From assembly GCA_910579505.1 (NCBI GenBank), contig CAJTTZ010000002.1:248001-312000 (forward strand): a stretch of 64,000 bases of DNA, in the 5' to 3' direction. This document shows, piece after piece, positions 25,676 to 36,056 of this stretch. The stretch comes from an uncultured Lachnospiraceae bacterium. GTDB lineage: Bacteria; Bacillota; Clostridia; Lachnospirales; Lachnospiraceae. Both the position numbers and the translations under genes were made by a program. The notes beneath the pieces were generated by a model, which was given only the letters and a program-made list of their open reading frames with translations, searched no databases and was not told the DNA's origin. Each line of letters starts with the position of its first letter. The stretch's first letter is position 1.

Positions 25676-28600
25676 TCAGTTTACCTTTATCTTCATACTA
25701 AAGGTCGTTGCCGTTTCCGAAGTTTTTTCTCCCTGTCCTTTATATTTCACATACATTTTCACTGTATTGGTAGAACCATTCGGATATTCAACGCCCTCCT
25801 TCAGATGTACCGTCACCTTCATGGAGCCGTCCGCCTGTGCTTCCTGTATCAGCTTAAAGCTTTCATTTGCTTTATCATCTTTGGCTCCGAAAGCAACTGA
25901 CTCAATCTTTCCTACAGAACCGTCCTTGGGCGCCACCACAAAGGAAGCGTTATAATTCTTCGTAGAAAGGTACGTGTTTATCGTAGACTTATCCGTGGTC
26001 ACTTTGGGAAGCACCTGCAGGGCCCTGATACTAAGATTGTCTGTCAGAACGCCATTATTATAATTTGCTTTCCCACCATATCCTTTTACCTTTACCCATA
26101 TTGTCACAGGATAGTTCTTGTTGTATTCCAGTCTCGCGTCCTCTTTCGGTGCGACAAAGAACTTCCCGGCGTCTTTTCCCTCTTCAATCATCTTGATCGT
26201 AAAATATGCGCTTTCCGTCTCCAGTTTTCTTGCGTCATATATTTTTACATCTGTGATCTGTCCTTTGAGGTTCAGCAGAGTCGGTGTATACACGATGCCG
26301 TTCTTATCGTTTGCCTCTCCCTCTCTGTTCAGAAGGTTAATCTTGCCCTTTGCCACTACTCTAAGGCTGATATTGCCGTTGTCATACACCTTTACGGTGA
26401 AGTTTACAGGTTTCGCCTCTAACAGCGTCGCCCCGTCCTTCTTATATTTCGGCGTCATGGTAAACTTATAATTAGCGGCCTGCAGGTTCCTGTCTTTCAG
26501 GGAAACTGCCAGCGTATCGCCGCCCTCGCCTTCTGTCACGCTGAAAATGAAGTTGTTTTCCGCTCCTTCTTTACCTCTGGTTGTACACTTAATCTCGGTA
26601 TTCTCTGCATTCGTACCCACAGGAAGTATATGATACCCTTCCGGCTTTCCGCTCACTGTGAACGGTACTTCTGCCACTTCACGGTCCACATCCGCCACAT
26701 CTGCATCAATGCTTTGAACCGTGCTGACTGCCGCCTTGTTTAACTGCAAAGTGCCTTTTCCAAACTTAACTGTCGGCTTATTGTCTACCACCTTAACAGT
26801 AAGGGTCACGTCCCTGAGCGTCTCCGGGTAGTCGGCCTGCGGCGTGCACTTGAAGCTATAACTTCCTTTCTTCACTGTCTCGCCCGGCTTGATCCTTGCT
26901 GTCCCCATACCGTTTTCGTATGTCACTTCCAGCTTATTGATATTTTCCTCATTCGCCCTGTTGACTACCGGGTTGAATGTCTGCGTCTGACTGATATTCA
27001 GTCCTCTCTGGTTCGAGGTCAGTGCAAACTGCACCCCCGTCTCCGGATACCACACGTTCAATGACAAGTTGTTCTGGCTGATCTTAACAGTCGGCTTTAC
27101 CAGGCTGACCTTCACCTGGAAGTTATAGGTAAGTGTTCTCGCCGCACCGTTCTTGTCCAAGTCCCAGGTATCATTCTGCAGTGTAAGCTGAATTTTTCCG
27201 TTCTCCGGCACAAACGAGATGGGAATGGCGCCGCCTGCAATTGTTATATCGCTATCCAGTCCCACAATTCTATCCGAACTCGCCGTAACATGGTCGTTTT
27301 CTCCCAGTACAACCTGTTCCTTCGTCTTGGATTTCTTATCATACAGCACAAGCGTCTCGCTCTGCTCTCCAAGATCCCTGCAGTAGGTAGCCGATGTCTC
27401 CCTCAGTGCGTAAGTCGGCGCTATGGTACAGGTAGGCATGGTCACCTTCATTCTCTTGACCGCGCTGTCCTCATACCCCTCATAGTAAATAGCCAGATTA
27501 CCCGTTACCGCGGGCTGCTTCCTGCTCGTATAGCGAAAAGCCCCGTCTTTTCTCTTGATAATCACAATACCTGATGCGAAATTGCTCCTGCTGCTGTCAA
27601 TTTCGAAATTTTCCACAAAAAGTCTGTCATCGTCTTTGGTAGACAGCGGCTCTAACTTCACATCCCTGATCCGTGCATCGCCCAGTCTGGTGATCTCCGT
27701 AGTTACAAACGGGGCTTCGCCGTCCGCCGTATTCCGGCCGTCCTTATAAAATAAGTTAAATTTCGTTTTCTTTGAATTAAACTTAATCGTCGGGGCGGGA
27801 GCCGTATTTTTCACAGTAATGGTGAGGGGAAGCCAATTCTCCTCATTGCGGTTATCATTTATACAAACCCTCACCTTGTAGGTGCCGTTTTTGAGAGTAG
27901 ACACGTGGGGCCTGATATAAAATTTCTTGCAATTACTGTCATTTCCGCCCGTCTGCTCAACTGCCAGCGCTGAAAACGATGTAGTCGAATGAGAATTATT
28001 CTCATAAAGTGTGATCGTTGCGTCGCCAATACCCGTGCCGCCGGTAGCGAGAAGTTCCACGATTCCGCCGTTTGTCTGCAGGGGATTTACCGTTACGGAA
28101 GAGGAAGCCAGTTTATATCCCTCCTGATATACCCGGACCACAAACTTCTGGACAACCCTTTCCTTCTCCGCCCCCGCTGCGTTGGTCGCCGTCACCGTGA
28201 TTGTCGCTTCACCCTCGCAGCCCTTCTTCACAACCACCCCGTTAGTCGGGTTCTTCGCATCTGTCGTTTTGTTCGACACCGTCGCCACCTTCGCGTCGCT
28301 GGTGGTCCACGTCAGATTTTTACCGATTGCGTCCTCCCCGTCATAGACATTCGCTCTCAGGGTAAACGTAAAGTCGTTGGCTTTTACATAGTTCTTCTCA
28401 ATAGAGGCAGTCTGTATCCCGCCTTCTCTCTCAACCACGTCCATCTGTGACTCTTTGTAACCGGACGCCTTCAGAATAATGGATTTCGCTTCCGCGGCCC
28501 TCACGCTGACAGTTCTCTTAAACTCAATTTTCCTGCCGTCCCCGCCGACGACCTCCACCTTGATCTCCGTGCTCGCCGCTGCCGCCGTTCCTGTGCCCAC

Positions 28601-30646
28601 GGCAGTGATAACGCCCTTGCTGTCAATCGTCGCAACCTTGGTGTTAAGGGAGGTAAGTTTCAGTTTGGATGCGGGAACCGACTCGCCGTTCACATCCAGG
28701 ACATAAAGTTTTGTCGTCTGTCCCAGCTTAAGTTCCACACCCAGATATCCGTAATCGTCCTCTCTTCCATTCTGCAGGGGCACGCCGGCCGAGAACTCCA
28801 CAGCGACCTTCTGCCCCGTTATCATGCCGGGCACTGCCGATCTGAATTCCGCCGTAATCACCGCGCCGCCTTCCGGCATAGTAAAATAATATGCGCCATT
28901 TTCCCGCTGCACCGGCTGACCGTTGCATTTCAGGGAATCTGCAATAAACGAGTAACCTTCGTCTGCACTGTAGCAGATATAATATTTCGTATTGTCACTC
29001 TTGACGCCCTTTTTATTGTTCAGGGTGTTAATGTTGCTCTCATATCTGCTCCCGGGCGCCGTCCCTACCCAGAGCTTTCCTCCGGTAAACTTACCGCCCT
29101 CCATCGGGAGGCCGCTTATATCTTCCACCGTATAGGTATAATACTTATCCTTGTCTGCCTGTTTCCCATATTTCGCCGCATAATCGTCGCCCTTACTGCC
29201 CGGTGTGGCAATAATCACAAGTTCCCTGTTTTCCACTGGGAAGGCAGTCTGTGCGAGCTCTATGCTGTCGCATCTTATTTCTATTCGTGTCAGATTCGTA
29301 CAACTCTGAAATGCATTCTCATCCACCGCCTGCACAAACTGGGGCAGCACCAGCTGCTTTAACCTGAAACAGCCGCTGAATGCATATGCGCCAATGGTAG
29401 TCCTGTTTCCGCCCACAACCGGGAATGTGATAACTGCAAGTTCTTTACAGTCGGCAAATGCCCTCTGCGGAATCGTGGAAAGCGTATTCCCAAAATTCAG
29501 GCTCGTTATCCCGCTGCACCCCTCAAACGCGCTCTCTCCCATCGTCTGAATCTTCGTGGCGCTAAAATCGACCGCCTTGATCGCCTTACATCCCTTAAAC
29601 GCAGCGTCCCCAATGCTCTTTATCTTATTGGGCATGGCGAAACTGGTATCCGAGCAAAACTCCGAAAGCACGGCACAACCTTCAAATGCGCTGTCGCCGA
29701 TTGTCTCTAATTCCGAATAATCCACATCTTTGATATAAACCAGATGCAGCCTCGCATCATTTTTAAACGCAGTGCCGCCAATAGCTGTCACAGACTTCGG
29801 CACGGAAATCTGGGTCATGGCCGTACAGTTCTCAAATGCGCCCGCCTCTATCGTTTTGACAGTAGATGGCAGATAGACGCTCTTTAATTTCGTACATCCC
29901 TTAAAGCCGTTCGCCGCCACAGCATTTACGCCCGCCGGCAGCTTCACGTATGTAATATTCTCATTGCCGCTAAACACGGCTGCCGAAACGGAAGTATACT
30001 GTTCGCCCTCCTCCGGCTGCTTCAATTCCACATTGCCTTCAAAAGTCACTGCCTGATCCGTGTCTTTGCTTTTTACGGACGTAAGCACACCGTTCTCAAC
30101 CACATAGCTGTACAGCTGGGACGCGTTGGCATCATATGTCACGCGCATGCCTATATCGTCTGTAAAAGTCACCATTCTGCTGACATAGGGCTTCGCCTCA
30201 ACCGTTTCCTCTGTTTCTGCATCCGCATCCACATCATTCTCGGAAACAGTAGGCTCCTGCTCCTCTACGTCCGGCTCCCCGTCCTGCTTTTCATCTTCGC
30301 CGTCCTCCGCAGCGGGCTGGTCGCCGTCCTGCACGGTATCGTCCTCCTTCGGTACGGAAGGATCGCTCTCCTCAGGTTTTTCGGGAGTCTTGTCCCCCTC
30401 CGAAGGCTTTTCCTCTACAGAAGGCTCTTTTCCCTCCTCCGATTTATCGCCCGTCTCCGGGGAATCCTGCGTATTCCCAGAAGTGTCCTCGTTCTCTCCC
30501 AATTTATCGTCAGTCTCCTGTGACTCTTCCTGAGACGCTGAAACAGGCATGTCCGCTCCCTGCTCAGACGCAAGAACCGTCATGCCGTTTCCGCTCACCA
30601 CAAGACTAAGCGCCAATAATAATGCTAATACTCTCCTCTTTCTCAT
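25676..30646 (-). CDS. Secreted BspA-type leucine-rich-repeat and Ig-like surface protein
   Basis: 1656 residues. A signal peptide (about 1-27, ending VLAS) is followed by an acidic Glu/Pro/Asp/Gly-rich stalk to about 150, containing a VSENDV motif. LRR_5 repeats of the SIGDAAFKGC type fill about 195-480. A Big_2-like Ig domain (LTSLNTKVATIDSKGVITAVG) lies near 660, a second near 770, and then many related beta-rich domains run to the end. No LPXTG, SLH or choline-binding signal is seen, so anchoring is unknown. Such proteins bind host or matrix ligands. A promoter at 30757-30785 and the terminator at 25612 make it monocistronic. Confidence 0.95.
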   Translation of the reverse strand: MRKRRVLALLLALSLVVSGNGMTVLASEQGADMPVSASQEESQETDDKLGENEDTSGNTQDSPETGDKSEEGKEPSVEEKPSEGDKTPEKPEESDPSVPKEDDTVQDGDQPAAEDGEDEKQDGEPDVEEQEPTVSENDVDADAETEETVEAKPYVSRMVTFTDDIGMRVTYDANASQLYSYVVENGVLTSVKSKDTDQAVTFEGNVELKQPEEGEQYTSVSAAVFSGNENITYVKLPAGVNAVAANGFKGCTKLKSVYLPSTVKTIEAGAFENCTAMTQISVPKSVTAIGGTAFKNDARLHLVYIKDVDYSELETIGDSAFEGCAVLSEFCSDTSFAMPNKIKSIGDAAFKGCKAIKAVDFSATKIQTMGESAFEGCSGITSLNFGNTLSTIPQRAFADCKELAVITFPVVGGNRTTIGAYAFSGCFRLKQLVLPQFVQAVDENAFQSCTNLTRIEIRCDSIELAQTAFPVENRELVIIATPGSKGDDYAAKYGKQADKDKYYTYTVEDISGLPMEGGKFTGGKLWVGTAPGSRYESNINTLNNKKGVKSDNTKYYICYSADEGYSFIADSLKCNGQPVQRENGAYYFTMPEGGAVITAEFRSAVPGMITGQKVAVEFSAGVPLQNGREDDYGYLGVELKLGQTTKLYVLDVNGESVPASKLKLTSLNTKVATIDSKGVITAVGTGTAAAASTEIKVEVVGGDGRKIEFKRTVSVRAAEAKSIILKASGYKESQMDVVEREGGIQTASIEKNYVKANDFTFTLRANVYDGEDAIGKNLTWTTSDAKVATVSNKTTDAKNPTNGVVVKKGCEGEATITVTATNAAGAEKERVVQKFVVRVYQEGYKLASSSVTVNPLQTNGGIVELLATGGTGIGDATITLYENNSHSTTSFSALAVEQTGGNDSNCKKFYIRPHVSTLKNGTYKVRVCINDNRNEENWLPLTITVKNTAPAPTIKFNSKKTKFNLFYKDGRNTADGEAPFVTTEITRLGDARIRDVKLEPLSTKDDDRLFVENFEIDSSRSNFASGIVIIKRKDGAFRYTSRKQPAVTGNLAIYYEGYEDSAVKRMKVTMPTCTIAPTYALRETSATYCRDLGEQSETLVLYDKKSKTKEQVVLGENDHVTASSDRIVGLDSDITIAGGAIPISFVPENGKIQLTLQNDTWDLDKNGAARTLTYNFQVKVSLVKPTVKISQNNLSLNVWYPETGVQFALTSNQRGLNISQTQTFNPVVNRANEENINKLEVTYENGMGTARIKPGETVKKGSYSFKCTPQADYPETLRDVTLTVKVVDNKPTVKFGKGTLQLNKAAVSTVQSIDADVADVDREVAEVPFTVSGKPEGYHILPVGTNAENTEIKCTTRGKEGAENNFIFSVTEGEGGDTLAVSLKDRNLQAANYKFTMTPKYKKDGATLLEAKPVNFTVKVYDNGNISLRVVAKGKINLLNREGEANDKNGIVYTPTLLNLKGQITDVKIYDARKLETESAYFTIKMIEEGKDAGKFFVAPKEDARLEYNKNYPVTIWVKVKGYGGKANYNNGVLTDNLSIRALQVLPKVTTDKSTINTYLSTKNYNASFVVAPKDGSVGKIESVAFGAKDDKANESFKLIQEAQADGSMKVTVHLKEGVEYPNGSTNTVKMYVKYKGQGEKTSETATTFSMKIKVN

Positions 30647-30756
30647 TACTTTCCACCTTTTCCCATGCGTACATTAACTGTTTCTGCCGTGCTTCATTTT
30701 ACTTTCTGCATAGTGAGTTGCATAACATTCTATTATGTCACCCTATGATGGTTTTG

Positions 30757-30785
30757 ATTATAACATCTGTAATTGTATTATGCAA
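30757..30785 (-). promoter_or_regulatory. Promoter of the LRR surface-protein gene
   Basis: On the minus strand TTGCAT (30780-30785) and TATAAT (30757-30762) are exactly 17 bases apart, with TG before the -10. The leader to ATG 30646 is about 105 bases. The rest of the 249-base gap (30647-30895) is AT-rich and shows no convincing terminator for the upstream gene; only a short GAAAAG/CTTTTC stem at 30841-30856 is visible. Confidence 0.6.
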
Positions 30786-30895
30786 GAGAAAAATACACTA
30801 CATCTTGTGTTTTTAAGAATTTCTTAAGCTTTTCTTTCCAGAAAAGGAACCTTTTCCCTCCTTCTGTGACACATTTTATGTTCACCTTTTTATGT

Positions 30896-33800
30896 CTACT
30901 TCACCCACCACAGCAGCTTCTTCGCCCCGATGGTATAGCTGATCGTCTTCTCGCCGCCGTAGTTTCCAATACCCCGCAGGGTTACCTTTGCCGTTCCCTT
31001 TTTCGTGTTGTTTGTATAACTTTCTTCCACAATCACATAATCTCTGCCAAGGGCCAGAGGTTCCTCCACTCCGCTCATTGTCACGGACAGGTCTCCCGCC
31101 GTCAGGGTGACCGGCCTGCCGTCCTGATAATTCTTCGCCGCGGCCTTTACCCTCACTCTGGATAGATCCGCCGAAACGATGCGGTAAACTGCCGAAATTT
31201 CCGGCCGCGTCTCTCCCGCCCCGGCGTAAACGCCGATTCCCTGCGCCGTCACGCGGATGGACGCGCCTGCAGGCGGAATGTCCATCTCTCCCACGGGGTC
31301 TCCCTTCTTCCGCTTATCTTCCACCTTTGTCCTGTTCACCAGAACCAGTATATCCGTGTCCTGTTCGTAGGTATACTGCAGATCTCTGTCATAATCCCTG
31401 CCTGCAGCCAGCGCGGAACCGCTCACATCCCGCAGCACCGCCTTCGTCCTGTAAGCGCCTTTCCGCTCCTGATAAACCATATCCTTGAGTGTCATGGTGA
31501 TCTTCTGGCTGCCGCCGGTCTTTTTGTCAAACTGCCCGTCTGTAATGGTAAAGCTGCCGGTCAGCCTTCCCTTGAAATTGCCCCTGCCCGCAACCGTAAA
31601 TCCCGGCAGTCTGTTCTCCGCCGTCTCTGCCGTCGTCAGCGCGTTATTATTCCGATAGCTGATACTGTAATCCTTGCCTGGGATCAGCTCCTTCCCCCGA
31701 AAGCTCAGCAGAAGCACCGGCTTGCTTCCCCCTTTTATATAAGGGGTCTCAATCCCGTTCAGGTCCGTCAGGGGTTTGACCACATCAGGCTCATCCTGCG
31801 TATAGTAGGAAAGGGTGATGTCCTGCCCGTTCCCCACTTTCTCCAGACTGAACTCATAGGGCAGGATCTTATAAGTTTTTTTAATCTGCCCGCTGTATTC
31901 GTTGATACCCTTAAACAGAATCGTCGCCGTTCCGACCTTGTCCGTCTTCTGGTAAGAGACGACATAATCGCCTGTTTTCCCGTCATCCCGGCTTTCCGTC
32001 AGTGTCTCCCCACCGATTATCAGCGTATAGCCATCCTGCCATACATCCGCCTCCGTTCCCGTATACTCCTTATTTTCCAGTCCCTCTACCTTCGCTCTGG
32101 TTATCGGCGTTCCGACAATCTGGTATGTCATGCTTCTGCTTCCGGCATAACCGCTGCCCTCCACCGCCGTCATCGTGACCGTGGCCTTGCCGACCGTCTG
32201 GTCATTGCTGTAGGAGAGCGTATAATGTTCGCCCTCCGCAAGCGGCTGCCTCTTGTAAGTCACCGTCAGCGTCTCCGGCCTGATTCCCCCTTCTTTCTCC
32301 ATCTGCGCATTGCTGTATGTCTGGTTCGGAATCTTCGCGACACTGACCTTACTGAGAAGTACATCCGAGGTAATATTCTCATATATGGTAAGCTGTCCCG
32401 TGTAACCGCCCTTCCCCGAAATTATGATCGGATAAGTGCCTGCCCTGGTGTACGCCCCTGTCCCGGTCCACGGATAGGTCAGGGTATAGTCCCTGTTCGC
32501 CGCAAGCCTTTTCCCGTTTCGGTAGATAAGCGGCGAAGACTTGATGACTCTTCCGCTGTAGGCCACAGTGACGTCGTCCGCCGTGATATCGTGATCTGTC
32601 AGAGATTTCGGCACGATATCAAAATAGACATACTCTGTTCCCGTATAATTCCCCTTACCTTTCACGGTAATGGTCGGGCGCGTCTTACCCTCCGCGTTCA
32701 CGTTCAGATTATTTCTGTAAGACAGCGTATAGTCCCTGCCTTCTACAAGTTCCATCACCTCTTTGTCGTCTTTCCCGATCAGATTTCCTTCGGGGGTTAC
32801 TGTGCCGTCGTACACGCGCACCTTCGGCTTAATCACACTGCCCGTATAAGTCTGGTCGCCCACGGGAACCACATAGAAACCCTTTTCTGTCCCAGTCGCC
32901 TGATAGTGGGGATAAACATGGGTCTGTTCCGCATAGACAGGCTGGTCTGCCGTAAACACACTGCCCTGACCGTCCGCTTTGGTATACCACCCCCGGAAGA
33001 TCTTTCCTGTAATCTGTTTCTCCTCCGGCATATTATCCTCGCCCACGCTGTCCCCATACCCTAAGGACAGACTCCTGCTTACTGTACCATTCTCATTGTG
33101 GAAAGTCACATTACAGTCTTTCACTGCCACATTGTAGGACGCCGAATATCCCGGCACCGATGCCGTAATCTTCGCCGTTCCCGCTCCCTGCGCCGTCACT
33201 CTGCCGCTTTTTACCGTGGCCGCTTTTGTGTTTGAGCTTGTCCATGTAATGATGTTGTCAGACGTAGTATCTTTGGGCCAGTATTCCGCGTTCAGGCTGA
33301 CGCTCTGTCCTTTAAACAGATCTGTCCTGCCGGCTCCCTCCGCGCCGGGATCGGATAATTCCAGTTTATAAATGGGCGCAATTACCTTTACCACGCAAAC
33401 CGCGGTCTTATTTCCCGCCTTCGAAGCCTTCGCCGTAATTTTCACTTCCCCCGTACCGACAGCAGTGACTACCGCCCTGAAAGGATCTGCCGGATCAGCC
33501 TTGACGGTGGCGATCTTTTGGTTGGCGGACGTCCACACAACCGTTTTGTCCGACGTGGTATCCGCCGGCTCGAAGCTTACCTGTAAAACCGCTGTAGAAA
33601 CATTCTCCGCCTTTTCCTGCGCGCTTAAGTTCTTCGTATCCTCCACCACCGTGTCCGGCCTGCGCAGGGTAACCGTCTCTTTATCCAGTGTAATACCCTG
33701 TAACGGCGCTTTTACCGTGACCTTGCAGGAAACTTCCACAGTCTGGTAGGATGCCGTGATAACCGCCTCTCCCGGTCCCACCGCTGTGACCAGCCCGGCC

Positions 33801-35887
33801 TGCACCGACGCCACTTTCGGATCGCTGCTCTTCCACTGCGCTATTGCCGGATCGGAAACCGCGCCGTCCACGTAGAACTTAAGCTGCTGCGTCGCAGGGC
33901 TTGCCGGATCGGCGGACCTGTTCATGGCAATACTCGTCTTATCCAGTTTCAATGTGGGATCATGGCTTTCATCCGGCGTAACATCCGAACTCCCGTTTCC
34001 CGGCATATTGTTATAAACCGGAATCTTGAATACAAAGGCATTATTCAGGGAGCCCGCATTGGTATACATCTTCTTCGTTGTGGAAGATTCGCTTCTGGGC
34101 GCCTGAATGTTCTGCATATACTGGTGATTGTAGACGCCATAGGGACTGTTCTTACTCACATTGAACTTTTCAAGGTAAATGGTGTCCTGCTCCTTTAAAA
34201 TATAATTGTTTCCGATTGTGCCGGCGCCGCCTTCCAGCGATTTATACCGGGTATTCCACCCCTTGCTCTTCGCGTACTCCAGACCTTTTCTGATCTTCTC
34301 CGCCGTGGAGGAACCGTTCACGCCCACGTTGAAGAAATTATAATATCCCACATAGCCGGGATATGTGCCGGATATCAGCCCGGATGTCCCCTGTCCCTGC
34401 TCCTGGTAGACGCGGGACGCCAGATGGATCGGGCTCAGCTTCCTGCCCCTGCCAATCTCATAAAATGCTCTTGCATAGGTGCGCCCTGCCGAATCATCCG
34501 GCAGTTTCCCCTTCATAAAAGTGCCGTTTAAGAAAGTCTGTACCGCAGATTCCGTATGATAAGACGGGTTAAACGTCAACTGCTCAAACTGGAAAATATA
34601 GGTCTCTGTCAGGAAATTGCGCGGGTCCATATGGTACGCCACCGCAGGCTGCGTCGCATAATACCAGCCGCTCTCGGTGGGACAGGGTTTGCCGACCCAG
34701 CCCTTGGATGTATTGTCCGTCGTTTTCTGAATCAGACTCTTGTCGCCCATCTCCTTAGACACGGACGTATTAAAATCAAGCCCCGTCTTCATCGGCACAA
34801 AAGTCCAGTTCGGATGGGCATTTTTCAGACTTCGCAGGGCAGACTGGTAAGACCCCGGAAAAGCGCTGATATCCGAAGTGTCCACCGCATAAGTCATCAT
34901 GGAAAAGCTGCGCATTCCATAAGCTGTATTTTCATATGTCTCCGCTCCCAGTTCCAGAATCGGAAACAGGTAATCTTCCTCCCAGGCTATCCAGTCTTCA
35001 TCGGAGTAGGCAAGGTAGTAGCTCTGCACATACCCCGCGCCCTCCGCGCCGTCCAGAAAATACTGCACCTGATACCAGACGTCATCCTCCGTGATCTCAA
35101 CGCCCTGTATATATAATGTCTGTCCGATCTCAAGCAAAGCACCCTTCCCGCTCTTTTCATCCGCCTCTCTGCGGACGTCATACCGATCCGTATGGTAGAG
35201 TAACGCCATCAGGGGTTTTACCGAAAGCAATTCGTCAAATGCATCCTGCGCCCGCCCTATCAGTTCCTCCAACTCTATATCCAGACTGTTCTCCGACACG
35301 GAAGACAGGTCGTTTTCGGAAACAGAAGATAAGTCATTGTCAGAAACCGAATCCACATCATTCCCGGAAACCTGTCCCGGCTCCTTCTCTTCCTCCCCGC
35401 TTTCATTTTCTCCCGGCGTTTCCTCTTCCTCAGGATTTTGCGCCTCCCCGGGTTCTTGCGGCTCCTGCCCATCCTCTGTGGGTTCTCCGCTGTTTCCCGG
35501 TTCTTTGTCCCCATTCGGTCCCGGCGGCGTATTTTCCCCGGCGCTCCCGTTCTCTCCCGGATTTTCCGGCTTATCTCCCTCGGAATCCTCATTGCCCGGG
35601 TTCTGTATCTCTCCCTCTCCCGGTTCTGCGCTCTCCCCCGGATTCTGCGGCTCCCCGGGTTCTCCCGGATTTTGCGCCCCGCCGCCTTCCGGCGCTTCGG
35701 CTTCTCCCTGGTTGTGCCCGCCGTTTTCTTTGTCCTTTGTCTCCTCTTTCACACCGCCCGGGTTTTCTTCCTCGGAAACTATCGTCTGCTCCAATTCGGG
35801 CTGTGCCGCCAGAACCGGCACGGACGCACTCTCCGCACAGAGCGCCAGACTGAGAAAAAACGCAAATGCTCTCATATGAAACTTCAT
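30896..35887 (-). CDS. Secreted multidomain glucosaminidase-type cell-wall protein
   Basis: About 1663 residues. Signal peptide (about 1-28); a Gly/Glu/Pro/Asn-rich stalk to about 185; a run of S-V-S-x-N-D motifs; an SH3-like domain near 235-310. A LytD/GH73-like endo-beta-N-acetylglucosaminidase domain spans about 395-620, with HLASRVYQEQG carrying the likely catalytic Glu. Three Big_2 domains follow (about 680-960), then an InlB-type B-repeat (FRGWYTKADGQGS near 1000) and several repeats of the YTG...DYTLSY...GNYTG type to the end. It probably cleaves peptidoglycan during growth or division. ATG 35887 has GGAG nine bases upstream; ATG 35896 is too close to it. Confidence 0.92.
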   Translation of the reverse strand: MKFHMRAFAFFLSLALCAESASVPVLAAQPELEQTIVSEEENPGGVKEETKDKENGGHNQGEAEAPEGGGAQNPGEPGEPQNPGESAEPGEGEIQNPGNEDSEGDKPENPGENGSAGENTPPGPNGDKEPGNSGEPTEDGQEPQEPGEAQNPEEEETPGENESGEEEKEPGQVSGNDVDSVSDNDLSSVSENDLSSVSENSLDIELEELIGRAQDAFDELLSVKPLMALLYHTDRYDVRREADEKSGKGALLEIGQTLYIQGVEITEDDVWYQVQYFLDGAEGAGYVQSYYLAYSDEDWIAWEEDYLFPILELGAETYENTAYGMRSFSMMTYAVDTSDISAFPGSYQSALRSLKNAHPNWTFVPMKTGLDFNTSVSKEMGDKSLIQKTTDNTSKGWVGKPCPTESGWYYATQPAVAYHMDPRNFLTETYIFQFEQLTFNPSYHTESAVQTFLNGTFMKGKLPDDSAGRTYARAFYEIGRGRKLSPIHLASRVYQEQGQGTSGLISGTYPGYVGYYNFFNVGVNGSSTAEKIRKGLEYAKSKGWNTRYKSLEGGAGTIGNNYILKEQDTIYLEKFNVSKNSPYGVYNHQYMQNIQAPRSESSTTKKMYTNAGSLNNAFVFKIPVYNNMPGNGSSDVTPDESHDPTLKLDKTSIAMNRSADPASPATQQLKFYVDGAVSDPAIAQWKSSDPKVASVQAGLVTAVGPGEAVITASYQTVEVSCKVTVKAPLQGITLDKETVTLRRPDTVVEDTKNLSAQEKAENVSTAVLQVSFEPADTTSDKTVVWTSANQKIATVKADPADPFRAVVTAVGTGEVKITAKASKAGNKTAVCVVKVIAPIYKLELSDPGAEGAGRTDLFKGQSVSLNAEYWPKDTTSDNIITWTSSNTKAATVKSGRVTAQGAGTAKITASVPGYSASYNVAVKDCNVTFHNENGTVSRSLSLGYGDSVGEDNMPEEKQITGKIFRGWYTKADGQGSVFTADQPVYAEQTHVYPHYQATGTEKGFYVVPVGDQTYTGSVIKPKVRVYDGTVTPEGNLIGKDDKEVMELVEGRDYTLSYRNNLNVNAEGKTRPTITVKGKGNYTGTEYVYFDIVPKSLTDHDITADDVTVAYSGRVIKSSPLIYRNGKRLAANRDYTLTYPWTGTGAYTRAGTYPIIISGKGGYTGQLTIYENITSDVLLSKVSVAKIPNQTYSNAQMEKEGGIRPETLTVTYKRQPLAEGEHYTLSYSNDQTVGKATVTMTAVEGSGYAGSRSMTYQIVGTPITRAKVEGLENKEYTGTEADVWQDGYTLIIGGETLTESRDDGKTGDYVVSYQKTDKVGTATILFKGINEYSGQIKKTYKILPYEFSLEKVGNGQDITLSYYTQDEPDVVKPLTDLNGIETPYIKGGSKPVLLLSFRGKELIPGKDYSISYRNNNALTTAETAENRLPGFTVAGRGNFKGRLTGSFTITDGQFDKKTGGSQKITMTLKDMVYQERKGAYRTKAVLRDVSGSALAAGRDYDRDLQYTYEQDTDILVLVNRTKVEDKRKKGDPVGEMDIPPAGASIRVTAQGIGVYAGAGETRPEISAVYRIVSADLSRVRVKAAAKNYQDGRPVTLTAGDLSVTMSGVEEPLALGRDYVIVEESYTNNTKKGTAKVTLRGIGNYGGEKTISYTIGAKKLLWWVK

Positions 35888-36000
35888 ACACTTCATCTCC
35901 TGTTAGTTATCTATTTGTCCCACGCTTCCTCCCGCATCCGTCATATCTTTCCGTATCGGCGAAGAGTGGTTGCAATGTTATGTCTACCAATCTGTCCCTA

Positions 36001-36030
36001 ATCATAACATAAAAAAGAGAATTGATTCAA
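36001..36030 (-). promoter_or_regulatory. Possible promoter of the glucosaminidase gene, overlapping the terminator
   Basis: On the minus strand TTGAAT (36025-36030) lies inside the terminator stem-loop and TATGAT (36001-36006) follows after 18 bases. The leader to 35887 would be about 105 bases, similar in length to that of the neighbouring surface-protein gene. Confidence 0.4.
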
Positions 36031-36050
36031 GTAAATACTTGTCAATTCTC
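36011..36050 (-). terminator. Strong rho-independent terminator of the 28-kb glycan operon
   Basis: On the minus strand GAGAATTGA pairs with TCAATTCTC, and an inner CAAGT/ACTTG stem extends it; six T follow directly. It begins 7 bases after the stop of the last operon gene (36057). Confidence 0.88.
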
Positions 36051-36056
36051 TAAAAT

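Noticed and set aside
30841..30856. Terminator after the glucosaminidase gene
   Set aside because: The stem is only 6 bp and no T run follows on the coding strand; I could not find a convincing terminator in this gap.
35116..35853. Plus-strand Pro/Ser/Arg-rich frames opposite the glucosaminidase stalk
   Set aside because: They arise from the repetitive GGGGAA-like coding of the stalk; no signal peptide or start context.
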